Assembly: GCA_036279475.1 (NCBI GenBank)
Contig: DASUJB010000151.1
Location: forward strand, 1-8,636
DNA from: ZC4RG19 sp036279475
GTDB lineage: Bacteria > Actinomycetota > Acidimicrobiia > Acidimicrobiales > VFJN01
Direction of reading: 5' to 3'
DNA: 8,636 nucleotides
The position numbers and the translations under genes are program-made. Every line of letters starts with the position of its first letter. The first letter of the stretch is position 1. Below, one piece after another: positions 1 to 6,252 of the stretch. The notes under the pieces are model-generated. The model saw nothing but the letters and a program-made list of their open reading frames with translations, did no database searches and was not told the origin of the DNA.

Positions 1-26
1 AGCCCGGTCGGAATGACCGGGATGAG
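1..26 (-). repeat. CRISPR repeat 4 (cut by window edge)
   Basis: The last 26 bases (plus-strand sense) of the 36-nt repeat, from AGCCCGG to GATGAG. The remaining 10 bases lie outside the window. Confidence 0.95.
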
Positions 27-61
27 TGGAACAGCATCTACGCTGTGATCGCCGCGGTGAT
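27..61 (-). other. CRISPR spacer 3
   Basis: A unique stretch of 35 nt. On the plus strand one frame reads WNSIYAVIAAV, a mostly hydrophobic peptide that could come from a small membrane protein. This is only a hint about the source. Confidence 0.88.
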
Positions 62-97
62 GCCGCAATGGAGCCCGGTCGGAATGACCGGGATGAG
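62..97 (-). repeat. CRISPR repeat 3
   Basis: Full 36-nt copy, identical to the repeats at 136-171 and 218-253, with clean borders on both sides. Confidence 0.95.
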
Positions 98-135
98 GTG
101 AACACGACACCGCACGTGGCGTACGTGCCAGCCGT
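98..135 (-). other. CRISPR spacer 2
   Basis: A unique stretch of 38 nt between identical repeats. No match to another part of the window was noticed. The source is unknown. Confidence 0.9.
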
Positions 136-171
136 GCCGCAATGGAGCCCGGTCGGAATGACCGGGATGAG
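136..171 (-). repeat. CRISPR repeat 2
   Basis: Full 36-nt copy identical to the other complete repeats. It is bordered on the leader side by the extra ten bases at 172-181. Confidence 0.95.
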
Positions 172-181
172 CCGGGATGAG
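162..181 (-). repeat. 10-nt tandem duplication of the repeat end
   Basis: The last ten bases of the second repeat on the plus strand, CCGGGATGAG (162-171), are repeated at once and exactly at 172-181. On the likely transcript strand this is a doubled 5' end of that repeat, CTCATCCCGG twice. No other repeat here has it. It adds one helical turn to spacer 1 and would give that crRNA ten extra nucleotides of repeat at the 3' side of the guide. Confidence 0.95.
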
Positions 182-217
182 CACGGTCGTGTCTCGGATC
201 TTGTCGAGTCTGTCCCC
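182..217 (-). other. CRISPR spacer 1 (most recently acquired)
   Basis: The unique part is 36 nt. Including the 10-nt duplicated repeat end at 172-181, the interval between repeats is 46 nt. By the usual rule of leader-end acquisition this is the newest spacer seen. It is open in at least one frame on each strand, as expected for DNA taken from a coding region. The source cannot be identified without a search. Confidence 0.85.
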
Positions 218-253
218 GCCGCAATGGAGCCCGGTCGGAATGACCGGGATGAG
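218..253 (-). repeat. CRISPR repeat 1 (leader-proximal)
   Basis: Full 36-nt copy. The stem arms are 230-236 and 242-248 and the loop is 237-241. The predicted 5' handle on the minus strand, ATTGCGGC, covers 225-218. The leader side (254 onward) has no extra repeat sequence, in contrast to the repeat at 136-171. Confidence 0.95.
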
Positions 254-260
254 GGCTCGC

Positions 261-285
261 ACCTGGGACGGGGTCTGACCTGGGA
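261..285 (-). repeat. Direct repeat ACCTGGGA x2 next to the first CRISPR repeat
   Basis: ACCTGGGA occurs at 261-268 and again at 278-285, a period of 17 bp. The nearer copy begins 8 bp from the first CRISPR repeat. In several CRISPR systems, motifs in this part of the leader help position the integration complex. A role here is inference. Confidence 0.55.
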
Positions 286-300
286 GTTTGCGAGCCCGTG

Positions 301-310
301 CGAGCGCTCG
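301..310. repeat. Palindrome CGAGCGCTCG, copy A
   Basis: A perfect 10-bp palindrome in the leader, identical to the one at 409-418, 108 bp away. It overlaps the GTGCGAGC copy at 298-305. It could be an operator for a dimeric regulator, but in such GC-rich DNA chance is a serious alternative. Confidence 0.4.
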
Positions 311-343
311 GCGAGACGATGGCGGTGAGCCCGTCCGCGTGGT

Positions 344-349
344 TGTCAA
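344..349 (-). promoter_or_regulatory. TTGACA -35-like hexamer in the leader
   Basis: On the minus strand the sequence is a perfect TTGACA, about 90 nt before the first repeat and pointing toward it. No good -10 box follows at 16-18 nt (those positions read close to ACCGCC). The nearest TANNNT-like candidate, CATCGT at 321-316, is 22 nt away, which is too far. It could be a real array promoter with a poor -10, or chance. Confidence 0.3.
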
Positions 350-408
350 GGAACGTTGCACCCCTGCTGACCAGGGTGCGAGCGGTGGCCGGGGCCGGTT
401 ACCCCACC

Positions 409-418
409 CGAGCGCTCG
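409..418. repeat. Palindrome CGAGCGCTCG, copy B
   Basis: Second copy of the 10-bp palindrome, just after the cas2 stop codon in the transcribed direction. Confidence 0.4.
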
Positions 419-428
419 CTCGCTGCCA

Positions 429-728
429 CTAGAGGATGGTGGGTCCACCGCTCTGCGGCAACCCCGGGGCAGCGCCCAGGAACTCGAAGCAGTGGGTGCC
501 CCGCTCCCCCGGCGGGCCGAGGTTGACGAACATCACGCTGTCCATCCGGTGGTCCATGACATCCCGTAGTTCCAGCCGGAGGCGGATGAGCTCGACCTCC
601 GAGAGGTCGCACACGAAGACCGAGTACTGGACCCGGCTCCCGAACCCCTCGACGCACTGGGCGACCCGGCGAAGTCGCCGCTCGTCACGGATGTCGTAGG
701 CCACCAGGTAGCGGGTTCGCGTCGGCAC
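429..728 (-). CDS. cas2: CRISPR-associated endoribonuclease-fold protein Cas2
   Basis: A 99-residue protein of normal Cas2 length. Cas2 dimers hold Cas1 dimers together in the spacer-integration complex. The N-terminus shows the ferredoxin-like first strand, YLVAYDIRD (residues 7-15), with the conserved aspartate D12. Helix 1 follows (RRLRRVAQCVEGFG) and then the second strand (RVQYSVFVCDL, 32-42), all typical of the family. I chose the GTG at 728-726: it leaves a 1-nt gap after the cas4-cas1 stop, has GAGG (736-733) four bases upstream, and places the first strand at the usual distance from the start. The stop is TAG. It is the last gene of the operon, directly before the CRISPR leader. Confidence 0.95.
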   Translation of the reverse strand: MPTRTRYLVAYDIRDERRLRRVAQCVEGFGSRVQYSVFVCDLSEVELIRLRLELRDVMDHRMDSVMFVNLGPPGERGTHCFEFLGAAPGLPQSGGPTIL

Positions 729-729
729 G

Positions 730-2394
730 TCACCTCGTCGTGAACGGCACGTACTCCGGGACCTCGCCGAGGAGGTGCGCCCCCAGGAGCCGCGCCTGCA
801 CCTCGAGGACCCGCCGGTACGTGATCCGGTAGCCGAACACCGGATGGCGGATCTCGTGGTCGAGGCGGCGCTCGTACGCTCTGAGCACGGCACGTCGGCC
901 GTCGGCGGTGAGGCCGACGCCGCCCGCCCGAACCACGAAGTCCCCTCGGCCGACCTCCCCGTTGTTGACGAGCTGGAGCACGACCGACTCGGCGACGAGC
1001 GACCGGAGCTCCTCGGCGAGGTCGAGGGCCAGGGCGGGACGCCCGAACCGTGGGCGGTGGAAGAACCCGACGTACGGATCGAACCCCACGGCGAGCGTCG
1101 TCACCGTGAGGTCCTTGGCGAGCAGCGAGTAGGCATAGCCGAGGAGGCAGTTGACGGGGTCACGTGGCGGTCGCCGGTTCCGACCGTCGAACTCGAAGGT
1201 CGCCCCGGGCAACGTCAGCTCGGGGCGCAGCATCGTGGGGAAGCGCTCGAAATAGATCCGTGCCGCCGTGCCCTCGATGCCCAGCAGGGCGGCGACCGAG
1301 ACCGCGCCAGCACAGTCGTCGGCCAGCGACTTGAGCTGTGCGAGCGCCCGGTCGTCCCGGAGCCGCCCGTTCCGCCGGAGCATGGTCCGCGCGTTGCGGA
1401 TCTTGCCGGCCACGACCCGGCGTGCGATCTCGAGGCCGCCCCGGGCGGCGACGACGACCTGCCGGCGACGCAGCTCGACGTGCTTCGACGGCAGCCCCTC
1501 GGCGATGCCGGCGAACCAGCCCCCGTAGCTGAACCAGCACACGGGGATCTCCCGGGCGAACAGCTCGCGCAGCAGCTGCGTCCCGACCTGGACGTTGCCG
1601 AAGACGGCCACGTGCGACACGTCGATGAGGCGTACCGAGGCGACGACCTCGCCCTCCCGTCGGACCTCCAGGCGACCGGCCTTCTTGCCGAGGTAGGCGC
1701 CCTGCTCGGTCACGTACAGCGGCCGGGCCGCGGACGCCGTGGGGACGAGCCGGCGTGGTGGGCGGGAAGCGCGCGCCGCGAGCAGGTTCGTCTCGTCGGG
1801 AAGGCAGATGCCCACGAGCGAGCACCGGGGGCACTTGGGACTGTCCACGAGGGGAGGCGGCGCCTCGTCCCGGGCGGCCGTCGCCCGCAACTCGGCGACG
1901 AGGGCGCGGGTGCGGGCCTCCAACGCCTCGTCGAACCGCACCTCGACCCGCTCGCGTGCGTCGGCGAAGTAGAGGACGCCGCGCTCGCACCGGTAGCCGG
2001 CCTCTCGCAGCAGCAGCCCCTGCACGCACAGCTGCACCCGCTCGGGCTCCCAGGCCCGCTCGGCGACGTCCGGCGGTGCACCCCGCTTGGTGTCGACCGG
2101 GACCACCTCGTCACCGTCCCCCTCCAGGACGTCGACGCGGGCCACCATGCCCAGGTCCGGAGACGAGAGCAGCACCGACCGTGCCCGCCGCACGTCATCG
2201 GCGTCGTCGGGCAGTGGCACGCGACCATGCTCGACGTCCACCGCTCGGTGGTGCCATCGTCCCTGCTCGGTGTCGAGGTTGTCGGCCCAACGTGACTGCA
2301 CCCACTCGAGGAAGAAAAGGCGCGGGCAGTACGCGTACTCGTTGACCATCCGCGCCGGCACGAGCTCGGGGACCTCGCCGTCGGAGAGGGCCAT
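730..2394 (-). CDS. cas4-cas1: Cas4-Cas1 fusion, spacer acquisition nuclease/integrase
   Basis: A 554-residue fusion typical of type I-G. The Cas4 part (about 1-205) trims prespacers and selects those with a correct PAM. The Cas1 part (about 223-554) integrates them at the leader-repeat junction with Cas2. Cas4 shows four likely iron-sulfur cysteines: C23 in EYAYCPR, then C188, C191 and C197 in CPRCSLVGIC. Its RecB-type nuclease motifs appear as RVDVLE (D88), PVDTKRG (D101, K103) and QLCVQ (Q121). Motif III has D-x-K where E-x-K is common. Cas1 shows the likely metal ligands E374 (LLGIEGTAARIYF), H446 (GFFHRPRFGRP) and D458/E461 (LALDLAEEL). The ATG at 2394 follows the upstream stop by 4 nt and has AGGGGGGTG (2408-2400) ahead of it. 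A nearer ATG at 2399 overlaps the upstream stop but is out of frame. Confidence 0.96.
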   Translation of the reverse strand: MALSDGEVPELVPARMVNEYAYCPRLFFLEWVQSRWADNLDTEQGRWHHRAVDVEHGRVPLPDDADDVRRARSVLLSSPDLGMVARVDVLEGDGDEVVPVDTKRGAPPDVAERAWEPERVQLCVQGLLLREAGYRCERGVLYFADARERVEVRFDEALEARTRALVAELRATAARDEAPPPLVDSPKCPRCSLVGICLPDETNLLAARASRPPRRLVPTASAARPLYVTEQGAYLGKKAGRLEVRREGEVVASVRLIDVSHVAVFGNVQVGTQLLRELFAREIPVCWFSYGGWFAGIAEGLPSKHVELRRRQVVVAARGGLEIARRVVAGKIRNARTMLRRNGRLRDDRALAQLKSLADDCAGAVSVAALLGIEGTAARIYFERFPTMLRPELTLPGATFEFDGRNRRPPRDPVNCLLGYAYSLLAKDLTVTTLAVGFDPYVGFFHRPRFGRPALALDLAEELRSLVAESVVLQLVNNGEVGRGDFVVRAGGVGLTADGRRAVLRAYERRLDHEIRHPVFGYRITYRRVLEVQARLLGAHLLGEVPEYVPFTTR

Positions 2395-2398
2395 GGCA

Positions 2399-3367
2399 TC
2401 ACCCCCCTGGCCGTACCGCCGCGCCGGCGTCGACGTCGGCGACGATCGACGGCGGGCGGAACGAGCCGTAGCCGCCCTGGTTGGAGCGCGTGATGACCGA
2501 TCGATACACGCGCAACAGGCCGCGGGCCTGGACGTCCAGAGCCGGGGCGGGACCGTCGACCCCGGTCAGCTCGGGCACGGTGAGCACCGACCGGACCGTG
2601 TCGACGCCCAGCGGTGCGGCCCACAGCGCCCAGGTGAAGGAACCGGACTTCCAGGAACCCCTGGTCCCCGGGGTGAGGGTCCGGTCGCTACCCGCACCGC
2701 GCCGTGCCGTCACGCCCAGCAGCGACAGCCCCATCAGAGCCAGCCACTCCGCCCCCGGCACCGTCAGCTTGGCATCGGTCGCCGGGTTGGTCGCCGCCAG
2801 GGCGTAGACGCGGTCGTCGGTGACGTCCCACTTGAACGACTTCAGGTGGGACTTGTAGCGCCACGGCCCCACCACCGCCTCGCGTACGTGCCCGCCGGTC
2901 AACCCGTCCCGCAGGCGGCGCGCCATCGCCAGGAACTTCTGCTGACCGGTCGTGAAGTGCAGGTCGGACGGTTTGGCCTCCTCCTTGTTCTCGGCCAGGC
3001 TCCCTTCGGCGACGAGGGCGCTCGCCAGGCCCAGGGACCGTCCACCGTCGTGCGCCTCGTACTCGTGGCACGCCTGCAGCCAGCGCCGGACGTCCGCCGG
3101 GGCCACCTTCACCTCGTCCCAGGGCGGTGCCGGTGGTGGTGGGAAGTCGAGGCCGGGCACGCCGACCCAGGCGTCCCGGTCGGCCATGACGGCCTCGACG
3201 AGCTGGTCGACCGATTCGACGTCGAGGAGCGGGTACGGGCGGACCTCGTCGACCCATGACAGACGGGCCCGGGTGGGACCGAGCATGCGGTCGGCCACCA
3301 CCAGGGTGCCGAGAGCGGCCAGGAACCCGAGCGGGTTACCGCCGTCGAGGGGTCGCAGCTCGATCAT
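2399..3367 (-). CDS. cas8u2: GSU0052-type Cas8-like large subunit (Cas8u2/Cas8g candidate)
   Basis: A 322-residue protein in the slot of the type I-G large subunit. In a characterised type I-G effector the Cas8g subunit lies along the inside of the complex and holds Cas3; a similar role here is inferred. The N-terminus carries LDGGNPLGFLAALG (7-20), the pattern I associate with this family. Further blocks are LHFTTGQQKFLAMARRL (136-152), PWRYKSHLKSFKWD (168-181), PGAEWLALMGLSLLG (204-218) and, near the C-terminus, SNQGGYGSFRPPS (295-307). A proline-rich stretch, FPPPPAPPW, lies at 75-83. There are no obvious catalytic motifs or membrane segments. It is far shorter than Csx17, the alternative type I-U large subunit. 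The ATG overlaps the cas3 stop (ATGA), with GGAGGTG (3379-3373) five bases upstream. Some annotation schemes name this group a Cas3-associated extension protein. The family is fairly sure; the function is less so. Confidence 0.8.
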   Translation of the reverse strand: MIELRPLDGGNPLGFLAALGTLVVADRMLGPTRARLSWVDEVRPYPLLDVESVDQLVEAVMADRDAWVGVPGLDFPPPPAPPWDEVKVAPADVRRWLQACHEYEAHDGGRSLGLASALVAEGSLAENKEEAKPSDLHFTTGQQKFLAMARRLRDGLTGGHVREAVVGPWRYKSHLKSFKWDVTDDRVYALAATNPATDAKLTVPGAEWLALMGLSLLGVTARRGAGSDRTLTPGTRGSWKSGSFTWALWAAPLGVDTVRSVLTVPELTGVDGPAPALDVQARGLLRVYRSVITRSNQGGYGSFRPPSIVADVDAGAAVRPGG

Positions 3368-6252
3368 GCCGGCACCTCCGTGCTCGTCGCGGCGTGGGTT
3401 CCCTGCTCCTGCTCGAGCTGGCTCCGGCGGTGGTCGGCGAGGCGGAACACCGCCTCCAGGTAGGCGGCGCCCCACACCCCGTACCGCCGCACGACCCGCC
3501 AGAACCGCTCGTCGACCCCGGAGCCCACCGCGGCGAGACCGTGGTCGGAGCGGGCGCGGAGCTCGATCCCGTCGACGTGGGCCACGACCGCCCTCGGTGC
3601 CGGGTCGTGGACGACGGGCGGGAAGGGGCGGCCCAGCCCGTGGTGGCTGGCCACGAGGTGCAGCACCAGGTCCCAGTCGCCGGCCTTCGCCCGCAACCCC
3701 CCGACCGACTCGGCGAGGGCGACGCTCAACATCTCGTGCCGCGCGCCCCGCGGGTAGCCGGCACGCTCGAAGGCAGCCTTCGACGCCTGGTCGCCGGCGT
3801 CGAAGCGCGGCGACTTGGCGACCAGCGGGTCACCGAGGGTGCGGTCGTCGGGATGGCCGCCGTACAGCGCCAGCTGGAAGCGCGGATCGGCCTTGCCCAG
3901 GTCGTGGAGGCGCCCGGCCAGCTCCAGGTCGCTCGCCAGGGCCTCGGAGAGGCCACACCGGCGGGCGAGCACCCGCGCCAGGTCGCCCACCCCCTCGCAG
4001 TGGTCGCGGAGCCCGACGACGCGGCGGGTGCCGGTGAACGAGTTCACCTCGTCGCTCCCGTCGAAGGCGTCGCCCGCGCTCAGCAGGTCGTCCACCGCTC
4101 CGACGGCGTGGCGGCCCCGCCTCCTCGGCCACGAGACCGCCCAGCTCGGCGTCCGGGGATCGCGCCCCGGGATGCGGTGGACGCGAGGGGCGCCCGGCTC
4201 GCGCTCGGGCCATCGCCCGAACCAGGCGTCGAGCAACGCCCGGCGCTCCGCCCGGTCGAGCTCGTCGCCGAGCACCGGGGGCGAGGGGAGCCCGTCGGGT
4301 AGGCAACCGCTGTCGAGGCGGACCACGAGCTGCCCGCGCTGGCGCCGATGGGCCTCGGTCCCCCGGTCGATCACCGCCCCGGTCGAGGACGGCGACCAGT
4401 TGCCGTCGCCCAGCCCACCCCAGCTCGACGGCACGACGACCGTGTCGCCCGGTCGCAGGTGGCGCGCCTCCACGAGGTCGACCTCGTCCCTGCCGCGCCA
4501 GCGCAGGACCCTCCTGCCCTCTCCCGGCAGGCGGTCGACGGGATCGGCCTGCTGGCCCTCGACGTCGGCGAACGGTTGCTCGACGTGCCCCGTCAGCCAC
4601 GCGCCCACCGCCGCCAGGGGCAGGGTCAGCGCCTCCCCGGCAGCGGGCGGCAGCAGGCCCAGAACCGTGGCCGCCGCCTCGACGGCCTCCGGCTCGCCCG
4701 CCTCGACCGCCCACGCCACCGCCTCGTCGGCCCGCCACACGACCGCGACCTCGCGCACGGTGTCACGGATGCCGTGCAGCCACCAGGCCACGTCGGGGTC
4801 GGTGGCGGGCACCGGGCTCGTCTGCACCAGCAGGTCGAGGTGATGGGGAAGCAAGAGCGGGCTCTGTGGCGACGTCGAGGTCGCCTCGGCGGGGGCCGCA
4901 GCGAGCGCGGTGCTCTCGCACCCGACGTCCAGCTCCCCCTCGCCCACCTCCTCGACGAGCCAGCGCCGCGCCGCGGCGAGCGCCCGGCCGTAGACGGGAT
5001 CGTCGTCGCCATGCTGGGCCCAGGTGACCACGGTGGCCTTCGGTTCGATGCCGTGCTCGGCGGCGTGGCCGAGGCGGTCGAGGCGGCCGAAGCGCTGCCG
5101 GAGCGCGTCGACGGGCGCCGCCTCGGTGACCATGCCGTCGAAGTCGAGGTCGGCGCCCGCCTCGATGGCCTGCGTCGACACCACCACCAGCGGCCGGTCC
5201 CGCGGCGCGCGAGCGCGTCCCGCCACGATGTCGGGCCACAGCTCGCCGACCACGGCCTCGCGGTCGAGCGGCCGCATCCGCCCGGTGAGCAGCGCCACGT
5301 CGATCCCGGGGTCCGCGGCCAGCGCGTCGTGGACGGCGCGAGCCGTCGCCACCCGGTTGACGACCACCGCGAACACCTGGCCGTCAAGCTTGCCCACCAG
5401 CTCGGGAACCCGCCGGACGAGGGCGGCCACCGGGTCGCGGCAGCGTCCGAGGTCGACCACCCGAGCCCGCTTGGCGGCCCGGAGTCGCTTCACCAGCGCG
5501 GGGGCGCGGCGCTCGTCCCTGTCGTCCGCGGTGAGGCCGAACCTGCTGGCGGTGGCGCCGCGGTCCGGGGTCGCCGACAGCTCGACCGCCTCGATCGGGC
5601 GCCCCACGCCCCCGCGGCCGGCGACCTCGGCGACCCGTGCCAGGGTGTCGGCGAACGGTCGACTCAGGTGCACCTCGTCGAGGAAGTAGAGGGTGTCCAC
5701 CCCGAGCAGGCCGGCGTTGATCGGCCGGACCCGGTCGTGGGTGCCGTAGCCGCGGAAGAGGAGGTTCGACCCCACCTGGTCGACCGTCGACACCAGGATC
5801 GACGGCTGGTCGGGGCGGAGCGCCCAGCTGCCGTCGCGGGGGATGCCGCCCCGCAGCACCGACACGTGCAGCGGCCTGCTCCCGCCCAACGACGCCAGCC
5901 GCCCCGCGACCGCCGCCGCCACCGGTCCCGCCGGTCGCTCCCCACCGCCGAGGGCTTCGAGCAGGGTTCGAGCACGTTCCGCGGCCTGGTCGACGATCAC
6001 CCGGCGGTCGACCACCATCGCGATCCGCCGGTGCGGCGGCGGCCGGTCGCCCGCGCCGGCGCCGACCGCCAGCGCGAACAGGGCGACGTCGAGCACGGCG
6101 GTCTTGCCGGCACCCGTCGGGAGGTCGACGAGCGACGGCCAGCGGCCCTCCCCCACCACCTGGGCCACCAGGCGCTCCTGCCACGGGAACGGGCCGACAC
6201 CGTGGACCTCCTCGAAGAAGGTTGCGAAGTCGGCCGTGGTGAGGGCGGTCAC
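3364..6252 (-). CDS. cas3: Cas3 helicase-nuclease with C-terminal HD domain
   Basis: A 962-residue Cas3, the ATP-driven 3'-5' helicase and single-strand nuclease that degrades targets found by the effector. Helicase motifs run in order: Walker A LPTGAGKT (44-51), DEVH box (192-195), SAT (226-228), motif V STQAIEAGADLD (359-370) and motif VI QRFGRLDR (386-393). The HD nuclease comes after the helicase: H751, H783-D784 with K787 (RLHDLGK), H839 (ARHEM) and H870-H871 (SHHG). Most type I Cas3 proteins carry HD at the N-terminus; this reversed order marks type I-G. The GTG start (6252) overlaps the csb2 stop as GTGA, with GAGGGGG (6264-6258) five bases upstream. The frame stays open far upstream through csb2, but that part encodes low-complexity Arg/Gly/Pro/Ala sequence and is not included. 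Confidence 0.96.
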   Translation of the reverse strand: MTALTTADFATFFEEVHGVGPFPWQERLVAQVVGEGRWPSLVDLPTGAGKTAVLDVALFALAVGAGAGDRPPPHRRIAMVVDRRVIVDQAAERARTLLEALGGGERPAGPVAAAVAGRLASLGGSRPLHVSVLRGGIPRDGSWALRPDQPSILVSTVDQVGSNLLFRGYGTHDRVRPINAGLLGVDTLYFLDEVHLSRPFADTLARVAEVAGRGGVGRPIEAVELSATPDRGATASRFGLTADDRDERRAPALVKRLRAAKRARVVDLGRCRDPVAALVRRVPELVGKLDGQVFAVVVNRVATARAVHDALAADPGIDVALLTGRMRPLDREAVVGELWPDIVAGRARAPRDRPLVVVSTQAIEAGADLDFDGMVTEAAPVDALRQRFGRLDRLGHAAEHGIEPKATVVTWAQHGDDDPVYGRALAAARRWLVEEVGEGELDVGCESTALAAAPAEATSTSPQSPLLLPHHLDLLVQTSPVPATDPDVAWWLHGIRDTVREVAVVWRADEAVAWAVEAGEPEAVEAAATVLGLLPPAAGEALTLPLAAVGAWLTGHVEQPFADVEGQQADPVDRLPGEGRRVLRWRGRDEVDLVEARHLRPGDTVVVPSSWGGLGDGNWSPSSTGAVIDRGTEAHRRQRGQLVVRLDSGCLPDGLPSPPVLGDELDRAERRALLDAWFGRWPEREPGAPRVHRIPGRDPRTPSWAVSWPRRRGRHAVGAVDDLLSAGDAFDGSDEVNSFTGTRRVVGLRDHCEGVGDLARVLARRCGLSEALASDLELAGRLHDLGKADPRFQLALYGGHPDDRTLGDPLVAKSPRFDAGDQASKAAFERAGYPRGARHEMLSVALAESVGGLRAKAGDWDLVLHLVASHHGLGRPFPPVVHDPAPRAVVAHVDGIELRARSDHGLAAVGSGVDERFWRVVRRYGVWGAAYLEAVFRLADHRRSQLEQEQGTHAATSTEVPA
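3373..3379 (-). promoter_or_regulatory. Ribosome binding site for cas8u2
   Basis: GGAGGTG on the minus strand, five bases before the ATG at 3367. It supports this start over an ATG 36 codons earlier. Confidence 0.75.

Larger units (their letters stand above)
1..253 (-). CRISPR. CRISPR array, leader-proximal end (4 repeats, 3 spacers), open at left edge
   Basis: The 36-nt repeat occurs at 218-253, 136-171 and 62-97, with no differences among the three full copies. A fourth copy at 1-26 is cut by the window start, so the array continues to the left. Each repeat contains a perfect 7-bp stem, CCCGGTC/GACCGGG, around a GGAAT loop. Spacers lie at 182-217 (plus 10 nt of duplicated repeat at 172-181), 98-135 and 27-61. 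Read on the minus strand the repeat ends in ATTGCGGC, close to the ATTGAAAC-type 8-nt crRNA handle of type I systems. The non-coding leader-like stretch lies on the cas2 side. Both points suggest leftward transcription, with 218-253 as the first repeat. The crRNAs would be cut by Csb2 and loaded into the type I-G effector. The array itself is certain; the transcribed strand is inferred. Confidence 0.97.
255..383. repeat. Three dispersed copies of GTGCGAGC in the leader
   Basis: GTGCGAGC lies at 298-305 and 376-383 in direct orientation, 78 bp apart. It also appears inverted at 255-262, 1 bp from the first CRISPR repeat. The outer inverted pair extends to 9 bp (255-263 with 375-383). The inverted copy at the repeat border is the one most likely to matter for leader recognition. 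Confidence 0.4.
254..428 (-). promoter_or_regulatory. CRISPR leader region
   Basis: These 175 nt separate the cas2 stop from the first repeat, and I see no convincing gene in them. The position next to the adaptation genes and the first repeat fits a leader, which drives array transcription and guides Cas1-Cas2 to the leader-repeat junction. It holds several short repeated motifs, listed separately: ACCTGGGA twice, the palindrome CGAGCGCTCG twice, and GTGCGAGC in three places. A small hairpin (CCCTG 362-366, CAGGG 372-376) has no T tract after it, so no terminator is called. Readthrough from cas2 into the array is possible. Confidence 0.7.

Noticed and set aside
27..217. Possible self-targeting spacers against the cas genes
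   Set aside because: Reading by eye found no extended match of any spacer to the rest of the window. The remainder of the genome cannot be judged here.
26..328. Short plus-strand open frame across the CRISPR array
   Set aside because: Its repeated peptide MEPGRNDRDE is only the translation of the CRISPR repeats.
362..376. Hairpin CCCTG/CAGGG after cas2 as a transcription terminator
   Set aside because: The stem is only 5 bp and no T-rich tract follows in the transcribed direction.
38..448. Minus-strand open frame of 136 codons across the leader and array
   Set aside because: Its repeated peptide IPVIPTGLHCG is only the translation of the repeats on the other strand. The rest lies in the leader and overlaps the end of cas2 in another frame.
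775..2295. Plus-strand open frame of 506 codons opposite cas4-cas1
   Set aside because: It is fully antisense to a gene with clear Cas4 and Cas1 motifs and has low-complexity composition. It is a GC-bias artefact.
2397..2399. ATG overlapping the cas8u2 stop as the start of cas4-cas1
   Set aside because: It is out of frame with the Cas4-Cas1 protein; the in-frame ATG is at 2394.
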